Positions 9,830 to 20,597 are shown, counted from the stretch's first letter. The stretch: 64,000 bases of DNA from Azorinus chamasolen (GCA_963576725.1 OY755240.1:96692316-96756315), one strand, 5' to 3'. Program-made: numbers and translations. Notes: generated by a model not told the origin, from the letters alone.

Positions 9830-10915
9830 TCTACAAAGTATACCATGGATCAGGTTATACCACGGAGAGCAGAATATGTATCGATCTTTGTATTTCTAAT
9901 GAACCTACCAACTATACAATGGAGAGGTGACCGCACACCGACCTTAGTATTGCTAAGGAACCTATGCACAAGAGATAGGAGAACGTGCATCGATCGTTGT
10001 ACATGTATTACTTTACTAATCAACCTACCAAGTATACCACAGATAGGAGAACTTGCATCGACCTTTGTATTACTAATGGTTTTACCAACTATACCACAGA
10101 TAGGAGAACGTGCATCGAGCTTTGTATTAGTACTAATGAACTTTCCAACTAGGCTCCACCACGCAGAGGGGAACGTGCATCGGTCTTTGTAATAAAAATG
10201 AACCTATCCAGTGGACCACGGATAGGAAAACGTGCATCAGTCTTATCTACCAAGTACACCACGGAAACGTACATCAATCTTACCTACCAAGTACACCACG
10301 GATAGGAGAACGTGCACCAATCTTACCTACCAAGTACACCACGGATAGGAGAACGTGCATCAATCTTACCTACCAAGTACACCACGGATAGGAGAACGTG
10401 CATCAATCTTACCTACCAAGTACACCACGGATAGGAGAACGTACATCAATCTAACCTACCAAGTACACCACGGATAGGAGAATGTGCACCAATCTTACCT
10501 ACCAAGTACACCACGGATAGGAGAACGTGCATCAATATTACCTACCAAGTACACCACGGATAGGAGAACGTGCACCAATCTTACCTACCAAGTACACCAC
10601 GGATAGGAGAACGTGCACCAATCTTACCTACCAAGTACACCACGGATAGGAGAACGTGCATCAATATCACCTACCAAGTACACCACGGATAGGAGAACGT
10701 GCACCAATCTTACCTACCAAGTACACCACGGATAGGAGAACGTACATCAACCTTACCTACCAAGTACACCACGGATAGGAAGGAGTACGTGCATCAATCT
10801 TAACTACCAAGTATACCACGGATAGGAAGGAGTATGTGCATCAATCTTACCTACCAAGTACACCACGGATAGGAGAACGTGCATCAATATTACCTACCAA
10901 GTACACCATTATAAA
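9830..10915 (+). repeat. 43-bp satellite-like array, about 20+ copies
   Basis: The unit is CTACCAAGTACACCACGGAT, AGGAGAACGTGCATCAATCT, TAC. Copies are diverged on the left (9830-10230) and nearly identical from about 10240 to 10900, which is expected when homogenisation acts on one part of an array. A 196-codon frame entering from 9602 contains many repeat-derived residues and is not a gene. Confidence 0.9.
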
Positions 10916-10921
10916 TGCTCA

Positions 10922-11395
10922 TTAACCCTTTACTCTATGAATGCTCCTTTAAGAAATAAAGACGTCATGCATATTGATTAGATTGTTACTATAGCATAGG
11001 GAATTTTTGAACATGACAGAAACTAGAATTACATCTATATTATATCATAAGCAAACAGAGCAGAGCCTGATTAGACGGCCCCTATAGGAGTCGTCTGATC
11101 AGGGCATGCTGTGTTGGCTTGTGGAATTATATAGATCTGGGTTCAAGGTTATTAAACCTCAGAGTTTGAGTCCGAGATCATTCTCAAGTACCTGATTGGT
11201 CAGATTCTGAGAAAGCTCAGAATATGACCAATCAGATGCTTGAGAATGATCTCAGACTCAAGCAAAACGTTTTATAACCTCGGGACCAGATTCTACAGTT
11301 TCTGCAGTCAGACTATCGTGCGTTCATATACATTTATGAAAATTCAGCTAATAAAATAGTCATGGTGTCATTATTTCGTGCAAGACAAGATCTAA
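10922..11395 (+). mobile_element. piggyBac-type MITE (type A) with nested foldback C
   Basis: It starts TTAACCCTTTACTCTATGAA, followed by AAATAAAGACGTCATGCATA, and contains the type A core hairpin (GCAAACAGAGCAG...GGCCCCTATAGGAGTCGTCTG, about 11050-11110). A second palindrome (foldback C, 11143-11284) lies inside, after which the MITE sequence TCTACAGTTTCTG resumes. TTAA followed by CCCTTT fits piggyBac target and terminal sequence; the right end is decayed. Confidence 0.65.
11143..11284. repeat. Foldback C palindrome
   Basis: Two arms of about 65-70 bp pair almost completely: AGTTTGAGTCCGAGATCATT and TGATTGGTCAGATTCTGAG on the left against CTCAGAATATGACCAATCAG and AATGATCTCAGACTCAAGC on the right, with a loop of about 4 nt. 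The same family occurs at 22785, 23310, 25445, 29228 and 38040. Confidence 0.8.
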
Positions 11396-11449
11396 TTGTA
11401 ACGGAATCCGTTACAGAATGTCCCCCAAACGAAATGGACACAAGGTATT

Positions 11450-11675
11450 GATGAGCAACATATCTAAATATTCACCAATCACAGGCCATCACCAGGTTAC
11501 CATAGCAACTAACACGTTTGAAACACCTACCATAAGTTCGGAGTACCCATATACCCCTACTTACCAATATTCAGTAAAATCTAATATATAAAGTTCGAAC
11601 AATCGGAGGCCATCATCACGTTACCATGTTAACCAACACTTTTGAAATACCTATGATTGAGTTCGGGGTACCCCA
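11450..11675 (+). repeat. ~126-bp tandem duplication
   Basis: TATTCACCAATCACAGGCCA...GTTACCATAGCAACTAACAC...GAAACACCTACCAT is repeated at about 11575-11670 with divergence. No coding content. Confidence 0.6.
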
Positions 11676-12075
11676 TTATACCAGCAGAAGAAGAAGAGCA
11701 AGAAGGAGAATCGGAAGAAAGAATAATAATAATAAGAAGAAACGGAGTAAAAACAAAATGTCCCCAACTTTGTAAAATTTATAGGTATTGCAAACAGTAG
11801 AAAATTAGTTCTATACAACATTACAACAAACAGATACATGTTTATTTCGAGCGAACCCTGTTTACAAAGGCGTACCAAGGTGGGTATGACGTAAAGAGTT
11901 AATACCTGATTACCAAACTAGGGAACGGCAGACATGTTAGCTAACATTTACGATCGTAAGCAGTCGGTTCATTTCACTGCCATCGTCAATTCTATGTGAA
12001 ACTCGGACGTCCTGATATTCATGAATTCACACATAGATACGAACAAAGTGAAGAAATAGAAACAAGATGTGTTTG

Positions 12076-12095
12076 CCCCCCCCCCCCCCCCCCCC
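12076..12095 (+). repeat. Poly-C tract (20 nt)
   Basis: An uninterrupted run of C between GTTTG and GATTATC; its length is probably unreliable in assembly. Confidence 0.9.
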
Positions 12096-12099
12096 GATT

Positions 12100-12320
12100 A
12101 TCATCAATATAAATTTGACCCGTAATTTGACCTTTGACCTAAATATATTACATTGACCTTAATAAGTCACCCCTAAAATGTTCGCCTCCATAAGCTACAC
12201 ATGCATGCCAAGTTTGAAGTATATATGTGCAACGGCTATAAAATTATCGCCAAACAGACAGGGCAAAAACAATATGCCCCTCTCCTGATGGGGTCGTATA
12301 CCTCAATTGTCTAAAGAGGG
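12100..12320. repeat. Dispersed SINE-like repeat fragment
   Basis: Contains GACCTTTGACCT, CCTCCATAAGCTACACATGC, TGCCAAGTTTGAAGTATAT and AAACAGACAGGGC, a layout common in mollusc dispersed repeats. Only one copy is present in this window. Confidence 0.45.
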
Positions 12321-12871
12321 AATCCCATTATTATATTTTTATGTGAATTAACCTTTGCGCTCAGTTCGGTCTTAAATGGCCACACGTGAGGTTTTGTATA
12401 GAAAATAGCTTATTTTTTCATGTTTTCTTGCTAAAAACGACACAGTTAAAATATCACGGAACAAACAGAAAAGTCTAAATTTAGTGTGTATGATGTCAGG
12501 GAATCACCTCACCATAGTCTGTTATTCTGTTCTGATTTTTCATTTTTAAATCTGTAGGTTATCGCGACCAAACAGCCAAGAAAAGAAATAAATTAAACCT
12601 TAAAAGATGCAAGCAATTGCTTCCATATTCCCCAAATGTGTGGTTTAAGTGGTGTCTCGACTTGGACCACTGTCTCTGAAGTTATTTTCTATTCCATTTT
12701 GATACATCTTTGAATGTGGACTCCGCCGTTAGTCGCCATTTTGTTTGTTTGCTTTTCTTTGAGATCAGACGTCACGTGACGATGACGTTACAGTAGCTCC
12801 TTTGCATTCAGCGGACAGGCTGGTCAACATAGGATTCCCGTGGTAAATCCCGTTAATTTCTTCGAAATGAC
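12321..12871. other. Downstream flank of methyltransferase gene; no supported exon
   Basis: No repeat or further coding exon could be recognised. If the donor-like GTAAGT at 12875-12870 (minus strand) is used, a short last exon of the methyltransferase should lie here or further left; I could not identify it. Confidence 0.4.
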
Positions 12872-15703
12872 TTACTTGTGCTTCATACGATCAAGATAAA
12901 CAGAGCCTGGGTGGTCTTTGAGGTGAGATCTCCAACTTGAGGTAGTTGTTAGGTAGCCGATAAAATCACCCACTGGCATCGTCCGCTTAATAGCAATGTC
13001 ATCACCGTCTTGTCTGACAATGAAATTTGTGACAAGAAACTCATTAGACAGATTGCCTTTGGTACCTTTGCAAGCATTGCAGACCCAGATCAATATGAGC
13101 TGTCTGATCAGTGTCTGTTCTGTTTGCTTATACAGTCTATTAGAATTGATTCTATTTTATCTCCCAAAGCTGTTTTCGCTTGTTTAATATAAAAGTATGA
13201 GATAATTAGTTAATTAATGTTCTCATGGCGACAGTATGCCTGAAACAATCGTGGAATAAAGGGTTAAATGAAATATTTAACCAACTCCCTCATATTGACG
13301 CCTCTGTGAAAGCCACCTTTTGAAACCATTGAGATAAAAAGAGCACTTGCTCCATAGGAGAAAATGCTCTATTTATCACAGTGGTTTTAAAACTACACAA
13401 TTCAAAAGGTTTCCCTTTCTAGTAAATGCTCCTTTTAAGAAGATTTATTTAAAGAGGTTTGTCTAAAAATAACCAATAAGGGAATGGGTTAACCTAACTT
13501 TAAGATATGAGATATTTTAGTAATGTATAATCCCCTAGTGTTCCATGATGACCCTATCGTAAGTCAAACAACCGTGTGAACTGTTGAGAAATGCAATAAG
13601 AATGCAATAGAATCTCTCTAAAGACACCACTTAACCTTTAGCCTGCTGAGCAAATTATTTTTACAGAATTTTTCATCTATTACATTTTCAAAATTCAACC
13701 TATAATCAATTTGTCTACCAAAATACAATCAGGTTGTCAAACAGTTTGGGTCCTGATGAGACGCCGAGTTACTCGGCGTCTCATCTGGATCCAAACTGTT
13801 TGCATAAGTTTTCACTCCCATAGCAGGTTAAGGGTTAATGAAGGAACATAAATGTACTTAACATAGGCGGTAACTTAATGCAGGGCAAAATGTATGCTCT
13901 TGTGGAAGTTTTCTGCATAACGTTCGTCCTGCATTAAATTTCCAACTTTGAAGTTTCAATCCAATGGCATGAGCCATACAGGAGTAATCATCCGGACAAA
14001 AAAAGTGTGCGTAAAAAGGAAATAACTCCAATATTAGTGAAGCTGCCAGAATTATGGACATTGTGCATGACACTTCCACTCATCATGCTCTTTCCATGTA
14101 TGAAGTTTCAATCCAATGGGCCCTATAGGAGTTATCGTCCGGACACAAAACGTGTGACAAAAGAGTAAAAGGGGCAATAACTCCAATATTAGTAAAGCCG
14201 CCAGAGTCATGGACCTTGTGCATGATACTTCCTCTCATCACGCTCTTTCCATGCTTGAAGATTCAACCCAATGGCATTAGCCATATAGGAGTTATCGTCA
14301 GGACAAAAAAAGTGTGAAAAATGTACATGGGACAATAAATCCAATATTAGTGGAGCCAGAGTTATGGACCTTGTGCATTCCACTTCCTCTCATTATGCTC
14401 TTTCCATATATATCAACCAACTGGCATCAGGCATATAGAAGTTATCGTCCGGACAAGAAAGTTTGACGGATAGGCGGACGGACAGACAGACGGACGGACG
14501 GACGTTCTAACGGATTGAGTGTATGTGGCTATTTATTTGTTCAAAATAGCCACACAAACTGAAAATAAGCCATATAAAACTGACGAGAACAAAAGATCTT
14601 TTGTTCTCATGTAATTATCTAGTCACATAAACAGGAATTGTTAGAGCGGACGGACGGACAGACAACTCCCACAAAACCAATTTGTCTCCCCATATAAATA
14701 TGGGGGGGGGGGTTACATAATTCTTCTCAAATGTTTCTCAAATGCTTGATCGGATAGACAGTACTTAGTCAAAACTGCGCATAGTTCTAACTCCCAGCAC
14801 TCTGACTTAGCTGAAACGTACCTTGTCCACCCAAGAAATAGAAGCAAAACGTTCATATCCCAGTTGATCAACATACCTTGTCCATTCAGTAAATAGAAGT
14901 AAAACAATGATATCCCCTGTTGGTCAACATACCTTGTCCATCCAGGAAACGGAAGTACAAAGTTCGTATCCCTGTTGATCAACCCTGTATGCCAGTATTC
15001 TCGGAGAAATTCATAGTACTGAAAAAATACGCAAGTTCGTTTGGTTTTCTGATTTTCGACAGTTTGGTTAAATCAATTGAATTTATTTAAACGTACGACT
15101 GTTTTACTCAAAAAGGCGATTCAAAAAGCACATCGAAGTAGAAACAAGAGCTGTCCGCAGACAGCGCGCTCCACTTTCTTTAGTGCTGGATAGTGTAGTG
15201 GAAGTCTAAGTCAGAAAGGGGAGATAACAACAGCAAAATTAACTTTAGGGTTACCTACCCTTGTGAAATGGGTCCCCCTTGTAACAGTTAGTATGTATAC
15301 CAAAGATGAACCAAATATCTTGGACAGTTTCTGAGACATGGACCTGAACATAAAACTTAACCAACAATGAAAATTCTAAGTCGAAAAAGGGGCATAACTA
15401 CGGCAAAATTAATTTTAGGGTTACCTACCCTTGTGAAATGGATTCCCCTTGTGATAGTTAATATGTATACCGAAGATGAACCAAATATCTTTGACAGTTT
15501 CTGAGACATGGACCTGAACATAAAACTTAACCAACAATGAAAATTCTAAGTCGAAAAAGGGGCATAACTATGGCAAAATTAATTTTAGAGTTACCTACTC
15601 TTGTGAAATGGCTTCCTCTTGTGATAGTAAACATACATACCAAATATGAACCCAATATCTTTGATGGTTTCTGAGAAAAGGACCTTAACAAAAAGGTTAA
15701 CCA

Positions 15704-15754
<51 letters not shown>

Positions 15755-16751
15755 AGAGGGTCATGACAATACCTCCACTTTTTGAAAAAGTGGAGCTAAA
15801 AATGCCATGTCCTAATGATTTAATAAATAAAAACAATGTACATTGTAATCTGATGTAATAATTTCAGTTACTTTACATGTTATGCAGGTACATGTATTAA
15901 CTGGTAAATGCGGTTGTAAGATCAACGTCTACTAAATTGAATCAGTAAATCTACCAAAGAAATATTCTTTTCTTAATGTTTGCTTTTCAAAGTAAATTCG
16001 GATCGGCAGAAATACATGTACTCATTATTTCACTTCTGACATGATGGAAACAAGCATTAAGAATACTATTAAGGTAATATTAATATATTAAGGTACGAAA
16101 CAACCCTTGTAACATGTACGTGATGTTTAGACAGTACCTGCATTGTGTAACAATTATCCAACATGACATACATTGTAGAATGTGGTCTGATACCAGGTGA
16201 ATGAAACAGAAGATAGATTAGGTCTACACTGATTGCTAAATTTCGAAAACATTTTCCCGTGGTGCACTTCAATAATTTTCTTTTGAAAACTTTACCTCAG
16301 CTAACACTTTCTGTGCATCTTCATTTTCAAACTGAGGAACCCAGTAACCATACACTGCTAGCACACCACCTGGTTTTAGTACCCGCGTTGCCTCCCGAAA
16401 GAACGCATCACGATCTATCCAATGAAGAGCTGATGCAACAGTAACTAAGTCCACCGATTCGTTTTCAAGAAAATCCAAGTTTTCAGCAACGCCTATTCTA
16501 AATGAAAGTTTTTCGCTCTCAGATGTTTTAGCAGAAGCGATTTGTTCAGCGCTGACGTCATTTCCTATCACTCTCTGGAAGTAGTTTGTAAGTGGAAGAG
16601 TGCTCTGGCCGCTCCCACAAGCTACGTCAACCGCAGTGTCATGGACGCTGCAAAAATCAACAATGTGTTTGAAGAGGTTGTCTGGATAGGTTGGTCTATA
16701 CTGGACATAAAGATGGACATGACCCTTCTCTTCAAATCGTCTCGTTTCCAT
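12872..16751 (-). CDS. Class I SAM-dependent methyltransferase (METTL-like), three coding exons
   Basis: Predicted exons are 16751-16296 (152 codons, from ATG), 15018-14933 (86 nt) and 13013-12872 (to TAA); splice phases 0 and 2 match, giving about 227 residues. Exon 1 holds the Rossmann core: YRPTYPDNL near residue 20, motif I DVACGSGQST, the acidic GNDVS after strand 2, AENLDFLENESVDLV, ALHWID and VLKPGGVLAVYGY. This resembles the broad family of putative methyltransferases around Dictyostelium DDB_G0268948 and yeast Crg1, expected to be cytosolic; the substrate is unknown. Exon 3 carries FIGYLTTTSSW, matching the family's (F/Y)xGYLxTWSAY block. A 5' acceptor (TTTCCTTTCAG, ending 16758) 7 nt before ATG implies an upstream untranslated exon. 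The protein ends earlier than I recall for the family, and a donor-like GTAAGT overlaps the stop, so a last exon may be missing. Confidence 0.8.
13265..13500. mobile_element. piggyBac-type MITE, type D, in methyltransferase intron 2
   Basis: Core hairpin AGAGCACTTGCTCCATAGGA / GAAAATGCTCTATTTATCAC with TTTTAAAAC and GAAACCATT flanks; the right terminus is GGGAATGGGTTAA (13486-13492). It is related to the better preserved copy at 18916-19143 but inverted and shuffled. Confidence 0.6.
13630..13838 (+). mobile_element. piggyBac-type MITE, type B, full length, in methyltransferase intron 2
   Basis: Ends TTAACCTTTAGCCTGCTGAG (13630) and AGCAGGTTAAGGGTTAA (13838), so TTAA flanks both sides. The central hairpin 13741-13802 pairs AAACAGTTTGGGTCCTGATG with CATCTGGATCCAAACTGTTT around GAGACGCCGAGTTACTCGGC with a loop of about 4 nt. 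No coding capacity. Confidence 0.8.
13850..14680. repeat. Dispersed repeat with four ~150-bp tandem units and GGAC microsatellite
   Basis: Units carry TGAAGTTTCAATCCAATGGC, TAGGAGTTATCGTCCGGACA, AATAACTCCAATATTAGT and TTATGGACCTTGTGCAT. The right end is a GACGGACGGACAGAC microsatellite (14464-14505; again at 14650-14670). It lies in methyltransferase intron 2. Confidence 0.75.
14701..14712 (+). repeat. Short poly-G tract
   Basis: About ten or eleven G residues following TAAATAT; a likely assembly-sensitive homopolymer. Confidence 0.8.
14820..14986 (-). repeat. Triplicated exon end with splice donor in the methyltransferase gene
   Basis: Three tandem units of 55-56 bp (14931-14986, 14875-14930, 14820-14874) each contain, on the minus strand, the exon-2 3' end (GTTGATCAAC...TGGACAAG) followed by GT. 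Possible donors are at 14932 (GTATG), 14876 (GTATG) and 14821 (GTACGT). The first gives LPFPGWTR joining exon 3 as in related proteins. Using the third would add 37 codons with no stop and keep frame; using the second would shift frame. Confidence 0.8.
15125..15800 (+). repeat. Bivalve SINE-like repeat with ~178-bp tandem units and (GACGCC)n
   Basis: It starts AGCTGTCCGCAGACAGCGCG CTCCACTT (from about 15149). Three units follow (about 15226, 15404 and 15579 onward) with GGGTTACCTACCCTTGTGAA and TTTCTGAGACATGGACCT. It ends in CGACGC hexanucleotide repeats (15706-15753) and GAGGGTCATGACAATACCTC. The repeat translates as Ala-Asp runs in one frame; not a gene. It lies in methyltransferase intron 1. 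Confidence 0.8.
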
Positions 16752-17023
16752 TAGTCGCTGAAAGGAAATATTGACTGAATAGAAACAAGACGCAATTATT
16801 GTAAACAATAGGTCACTTAAATCAGCACCGGTTATACGAAAGATCGCGCAATTAAAATTATGTAAGCTCTTAATTCATGTATGATAGAATGTGAGATAAT
16901 TTAGGCTATGTGGGTATAACAACAATTGTCGTAAAGTAGGAATTGTCACAAAATATTGACATTGTGATACCCTGGTAAACTTTCAAAGCATATGGTAATG
17001 ATAACATTACAAAAGATATACAC

Positions 17024-17317
17024 AGTTGAACTTCGAGATCACGAACTCGGATAACTCGAATTTCGGCATAACTCGAACAAAAAATCCCGTCCTTCCAAAA
17101 TTTACAGTACAGAATTTTTCTAAAATGCATCACTAGATTCATATCTAGAAAAACATGTGGCATCTTAATGCAGGTCTAAAGAAATGCCGAAAGCTCCTGT
17201 ATTAAGCTGTGAAATAATACATTGTCCAGATCAGAAATCGGATAACACGCATTTCTCTTATCCCGAACTATTTCCTATGGCACATTGATGTTCGATATAT
17301 CGAAGTTCTACAGTACA
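17024..17317. mobile_element. Mariner/Tigger-like MITE with 'gaacttcga' terminal repeats
   Basis: Left end ACAGTTGAACTTCGAGATCA, right end TTCGATATATCGAAGTTCTA CAGTA; inverted ends of about 20 bp. Inside are GATAACTCGAATTTCGGC and GATAACACGCATTTCTCTTA. A half copy with the same right end lies at 59600-59712. TA-flanked ends suggest a Tc1/mariner-type origin. Confidence 0.65.
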
Positions 17318-17329
17318 AGTGTATGCAAT

Positions 17330-18225
17330 TCAAAAGAAGACTCAGTACGTTTACTTGTTGGTTACTTTCACTGACACCAGATCGAAAAAGACTATAGTTT
17401 AAAACTTATAGTATGTATATTAATAAACAAGGCCGCTACTAATTTGGACGATCATAGTTTATATACAAAACAAAGATATTACAGTAATAGTTCTATTCAA
17501 TAGAAAACATATCTAATTCGGTTATAAAAGTGACATTTTGTCAAGAGATGTAACCAGAAACAAATTTAAGATATCGGTTGCAAAGATCGCCATCAGAGAC
17601 AAGTCATGAATGAAACCGTTTCCAAAAATGTCCAGTGCAACGAAGTTGTACAACGGTATTTAAACTATTCTGGATTGTTTTGTGATTTTGTCGTATGAAA
17701 ACAAAATGTAAATTCCATCTACTGCGAGCTCTCAATGAAAAAAGTAGTAGTATTTACTAACAGTTGGCTGTTAAATCCTGTCCTGTAATAAGTCGAGTGT
17801 CTCCTTCGAAAACGTTTTCGATGATAATAATAATAGTAATAAAAATGTCCAATTTCTTCGATATTTGACCGCATATTGACAGTTTTTCGCCGTTACCAGC
17901 GAATTAAACGTCTATTTGGTAGAATTACATCGCACCTTTAATATTAGTCTGTGCCTTGTTTGAAAAAAGAACGTCAGAATGGAGTGGTGCGTTCAGCCTT
18001 GTTTATCATGGTGTATTAATGTACTAGATGCTTTATATAAATAAACTACTATTAAAGTCTTTTTTCGATCTGGTACCAGTGGTTACATTTTACTGTTATA
18101 CAGGCATGAAGCGGGCAACACACTCTTTTGTATCATTAGATAAGGGGATTAATATCGGGGTTGTGGTACTATTAGTTTCATACACATGTACAATGGTTTT
18201 CCTTGTGCAACTGCCTGTCATTATA
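17330..18225. other. No supported feature
   Basis: AT-rich sequence between the MITE and the 32-bp array. The 83-codon plus frame at 18028 has several hydrophobic residues but runs into the satellite and has no splice or family support. Confidence 0.45.
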
Positions 18226-18230
18226 TCACG

Positions 18231-18835
18231 TAGGCCTACACAAATAGTAAATAATGTCAATATAGGCCTACACAAATAGTAAATAATGTCAATGTAGGCC
18301 TACACAACTAGTAAATAATGTCAATGTAGGCCTACACAAATAGTAAATAATGTCAATGTAGGCCTACACAACTAGTAAATAATGTCAATGTAGGCCTACA
18401 CAACTAGTAAATAATGTCAATGTAGGCCTACACAACTAGTAAATAATGTCAATGTAGGCCTACACAACTAGTAAATAATGTCAATGTAGGCCTACACAAC
18501 TAGTAAATAATGTCAATGTAGGCCTACACAACTAGTAAATAATGTCAATATGGGCCTACACAACTAGTAAATAATGTCAATGTAGGCCTACACAACTAGT
18601 AAATAATGTCAATGTAGGCCTACACAACTAGTAAATAATGTCAATATGGGCCTACACAACTAGTAAATAATGTCAATATGGGCCTACACAACTAGTAAAT
18701 AATGTAAATGTAGGCCTACACAACTAGTAAATAATGTCAATGTAGGCCTACACAACTAGTAAATAATGTCAATATGGGCCTACACAACTAGTAAATAATG
18801 TCAATGTAGGCCTACACAACTAGTAAATAATGTCG
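18231..18835 (+). repeat. 32-bp satellite array, about 19 copies
   Basis: The unit is GTAGGCCTACACAACTAGTA AATAATGTCAAT. Each unit holds two perfect palindromes, GTAGGCCTAC and ACTAGT. Variation is limited to a few positions (caaatag vs caactag; atgtagg vs atatggg) and is clustered among adjacent copies. All copies share one orientation, with no unique spacers. Confidence 0.92.
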
Positions 18836-18915
18836 CATCTATACTATAGCATCTTTAATAATTCAGTAAAACCGGTCTCCGACAACCATCGAAAATAAGT
18901 ATGATTCTTGAGATT

Positions 18916-19143
18916 AACCCATTCCTCCATAGGCTATTTTTAGACCCAACCTCTTTGTGAATGAATCTACCAAAAAAGAGCATTTACTAAAGAAAAGCAA
19001 AATTTTAGAATTTTGTAGTTTTAAACCATTGTGATAAATAGAGCATTTGCTCCTATAGGAGCAAATGCTCTATTTATCATAATGGTTTCAAGAATTAGTT
19101 ATTACAGAGGCGTAGAAAGGCGTATTTATGGAGGAAAGGGTTA
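18916..19143 (+). mobile_element. piggyBac-type MITE, type D, full length
   Basis: Ends TTAACCCATTCCTCCATAGG and TATGGAGGAAAGGGTTA. The central hairpin (about 19031-19080) reads GATAAATAGAGCATTTGCTC / GAGCAAATGCTCTATTTATC around CTATAG. Confidence 0.75.
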
Positions 19144-19384
19144 CGTTAGGCTGTAGCTCTTATAAATCACTAACTGTATTCAGTATACGGTCGCTGTAGG
19201 CAGGTTAAGCTGTATTTTCGCCTATATTTTACCACCATTTGAAACATGTACATTCAATTAACATCGCTATCCTACCCTTCCATAATTAGTTCTAACCGTG
19301 ACATCCATCGATATATCATTACTGTTTTATGACATTATATCGCCAAATGTATTTCACCTTGACCAAAGATATTCGATATTGGTC

Positions 19385-19460
19385 CAAAAGTGACGCCGAG
19401 TAACTCGGCGTCTTATCAGGATCCAATCTATTTTACCTTCGGTTGATAGTTTCTCAAAAG
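19385..19460. mobile_element. Half of a type B MITE hairpin
   Basis: GACGCCGAGTAACTCGGCGT CTTATCAGGATCCAATCT is one arm and the loop of the type B core; the left arm is missing. Confidence 0.6.
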
Positions 19461-19528
19461 CTTGAGTTAGTCCAAATTGCACAAGGTCCAAATTCGAGCA
19501 TACATGGATTTTTAACAGCAGGGGCAGG

Positions 19529-19741
19529 CTTAACTCTTTCGCTGCCAATGTATATTTGTGATTATTTATGCAAACAGTTGGATCCAGATGAGACACCGAG
19601 TAACTCGGCGTCTCGTCAAAATCCAAACTGTTTGTTCCTGTGGTTGTTTCTTGAAAAAAAATGAAGAAATATAATAAATGGAAAATTGTAGCAGACGACA
19701 AAGTTTGCAGACGACAAAATTTGGCAGCGAATGGGTTAATT
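19529..19741 (+). mobile_element. piggyBac-type MITE, type B (subtype 'cgctgccaa'), full length
   Basis: Ends TTAACTCTTTCGCTGCCAAT and TTGGCAGCGAATGGGTTAA are inverted, with TTAA outside each. The core hairpin at 19574-19632 includes CCGAGTAACTCGGCG. It differs from the 13630 copy in its terminal repeats but shares the core. Confidence 0.8.
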
Positions 19742-19817
19742 AGCACGTGTCCATATAAAGTAATCTGAGACTACATCTGAAGAAAACTAAACTTTCGGAA
19801 ACGAATGTACTGGCATT

Positions 19818-19885
19818 TGCAAACAGTGTAGATCCAGGTCGAAGTGTTCCTATAGGAGCCATCTGATCAGAGTTTGTGTAGTTTG
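19818..19885. mobile_element. Type A MITE core, diverged
   Basis: GCAAACAGTGTAGATCCAGG, then CTATAGGAGCCATCTGATCA and a decayed right arm. Confidence 0.5.
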
Positions 19886-20004
19886 TCATTCAACATCCTC
19901 TCGCAAGTTATATATATTCATACTGAACGAGTTCTATCATCGCACACTGACGGACCTTGACATATCAGCATTCTCCAGGTGGAGCACGTAGTGTTTCATA
20001 ATCG

Positions 20005-20340
20005 GCTGATTTTCTTAATCGATCATCGGATATAATCGGACAGACCACTTCAATTAATCATCGATTATACAATTCGAAATGAGAAATTTGAATTGTGAGT
20101 ATAAATTTACTAACGAAAATCTTAAAATTGACAATAAGAAAACCCCAGATTTTAGGTTTTTTTTTATTATTTTAATTGCACATCTGAAGATTAATACATA
20201 CATTACTAATGTAGTAAAGCGTTTTCATACATTTTATATCAGAAACAATATAGCTATTTTATTTGATTTTATAATCGATTATCTATCGAATGAGCACTTT
20301 CGATCAATCATCGGAAATAATCGATCATCGTTTAAACACT
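20005..20340. mobile_element. Possible foldback/MITE with 'atcgatcatcgg' ends
   Basis: Left TTAATCGATCATCGGATATAA and ATTAATCATCGATTATA; right ATAATCGATTATCTATCGAA and AATCATCGGAAATAATCGAT. Inner and outer parts are inverted relative to each other. The family is not identified; an 87-codon frame inside lacks any motif. Confidence 0.4.
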
Positions 20341-20499
20341 AATAGCATGATTACTGTTTAACCTAATACCTGTACCTGATGAATACATGTGTAAGAAATA
20401 ATTAACTAGGAATACTAATAAAACTTATTTTCTGTAATGGCAACAGACGTCCACATAAGATGCGTACATTAAAATATTTTCAAGAATGGCCTAACTCCT

Positions 20500-20597
20500 T
20501 TATTTCTCCACCAAACGCTATGTAGCGACCGCTCTTTAGAATCGTCTCGCAATGACGATTCGAAAGAGTGGTCACAACATAGGGTGTGATGGAGAAA
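20500..20597. repeat. Imperfect ~95-bp hairpin
   Basis: TTTCTCCACCAAACGCTATG and CCGCTCTTTAGAATCGTC pair with GACGATTCGAAAGAGTGG and CATAGGGTGTGATGGAGAAA with few mismatches. Confidence 0.65.

Noticed and set aside
9602..10192. 196-codon plus-strand frame
   Set aside because: It runs through the end of a 46-bp minisatellite into the diverged part of a 43-bp array; composition is repeat-derived.
13741..13802. CTGATGAG in a hairpin as a hammerhead ribozyme core
   Set aside because: The motif is part of a plain palindrome (type B MITE core); no GAAA and three-stem arrangement. Penelope-like elements can carry hammerhead motifs, but none was found in the tails here either.
15646..15858. 70-codon frame with Ala-Asp repeats
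   Set aside because: Encoded by a GACGCC hexanucleotide repeat at the end of a dispersed repeat.
18231..18835. Possible CRISPR array (32-bp regularly repeated unit)
   Set aside because: Repeats are directly adjacent with no unique spacers, and the genome is animal; this is satellite DNA. The same holds for the 43-bp array at 9830-10915.
20375..20402. CTGATGAATACATGTGTAAGAAAT as a hammerhead-like segment
   Set aside because: The putative stem II would have a 2-nt loop and spacing before GAAA is wrong; no flanking stems I and III.
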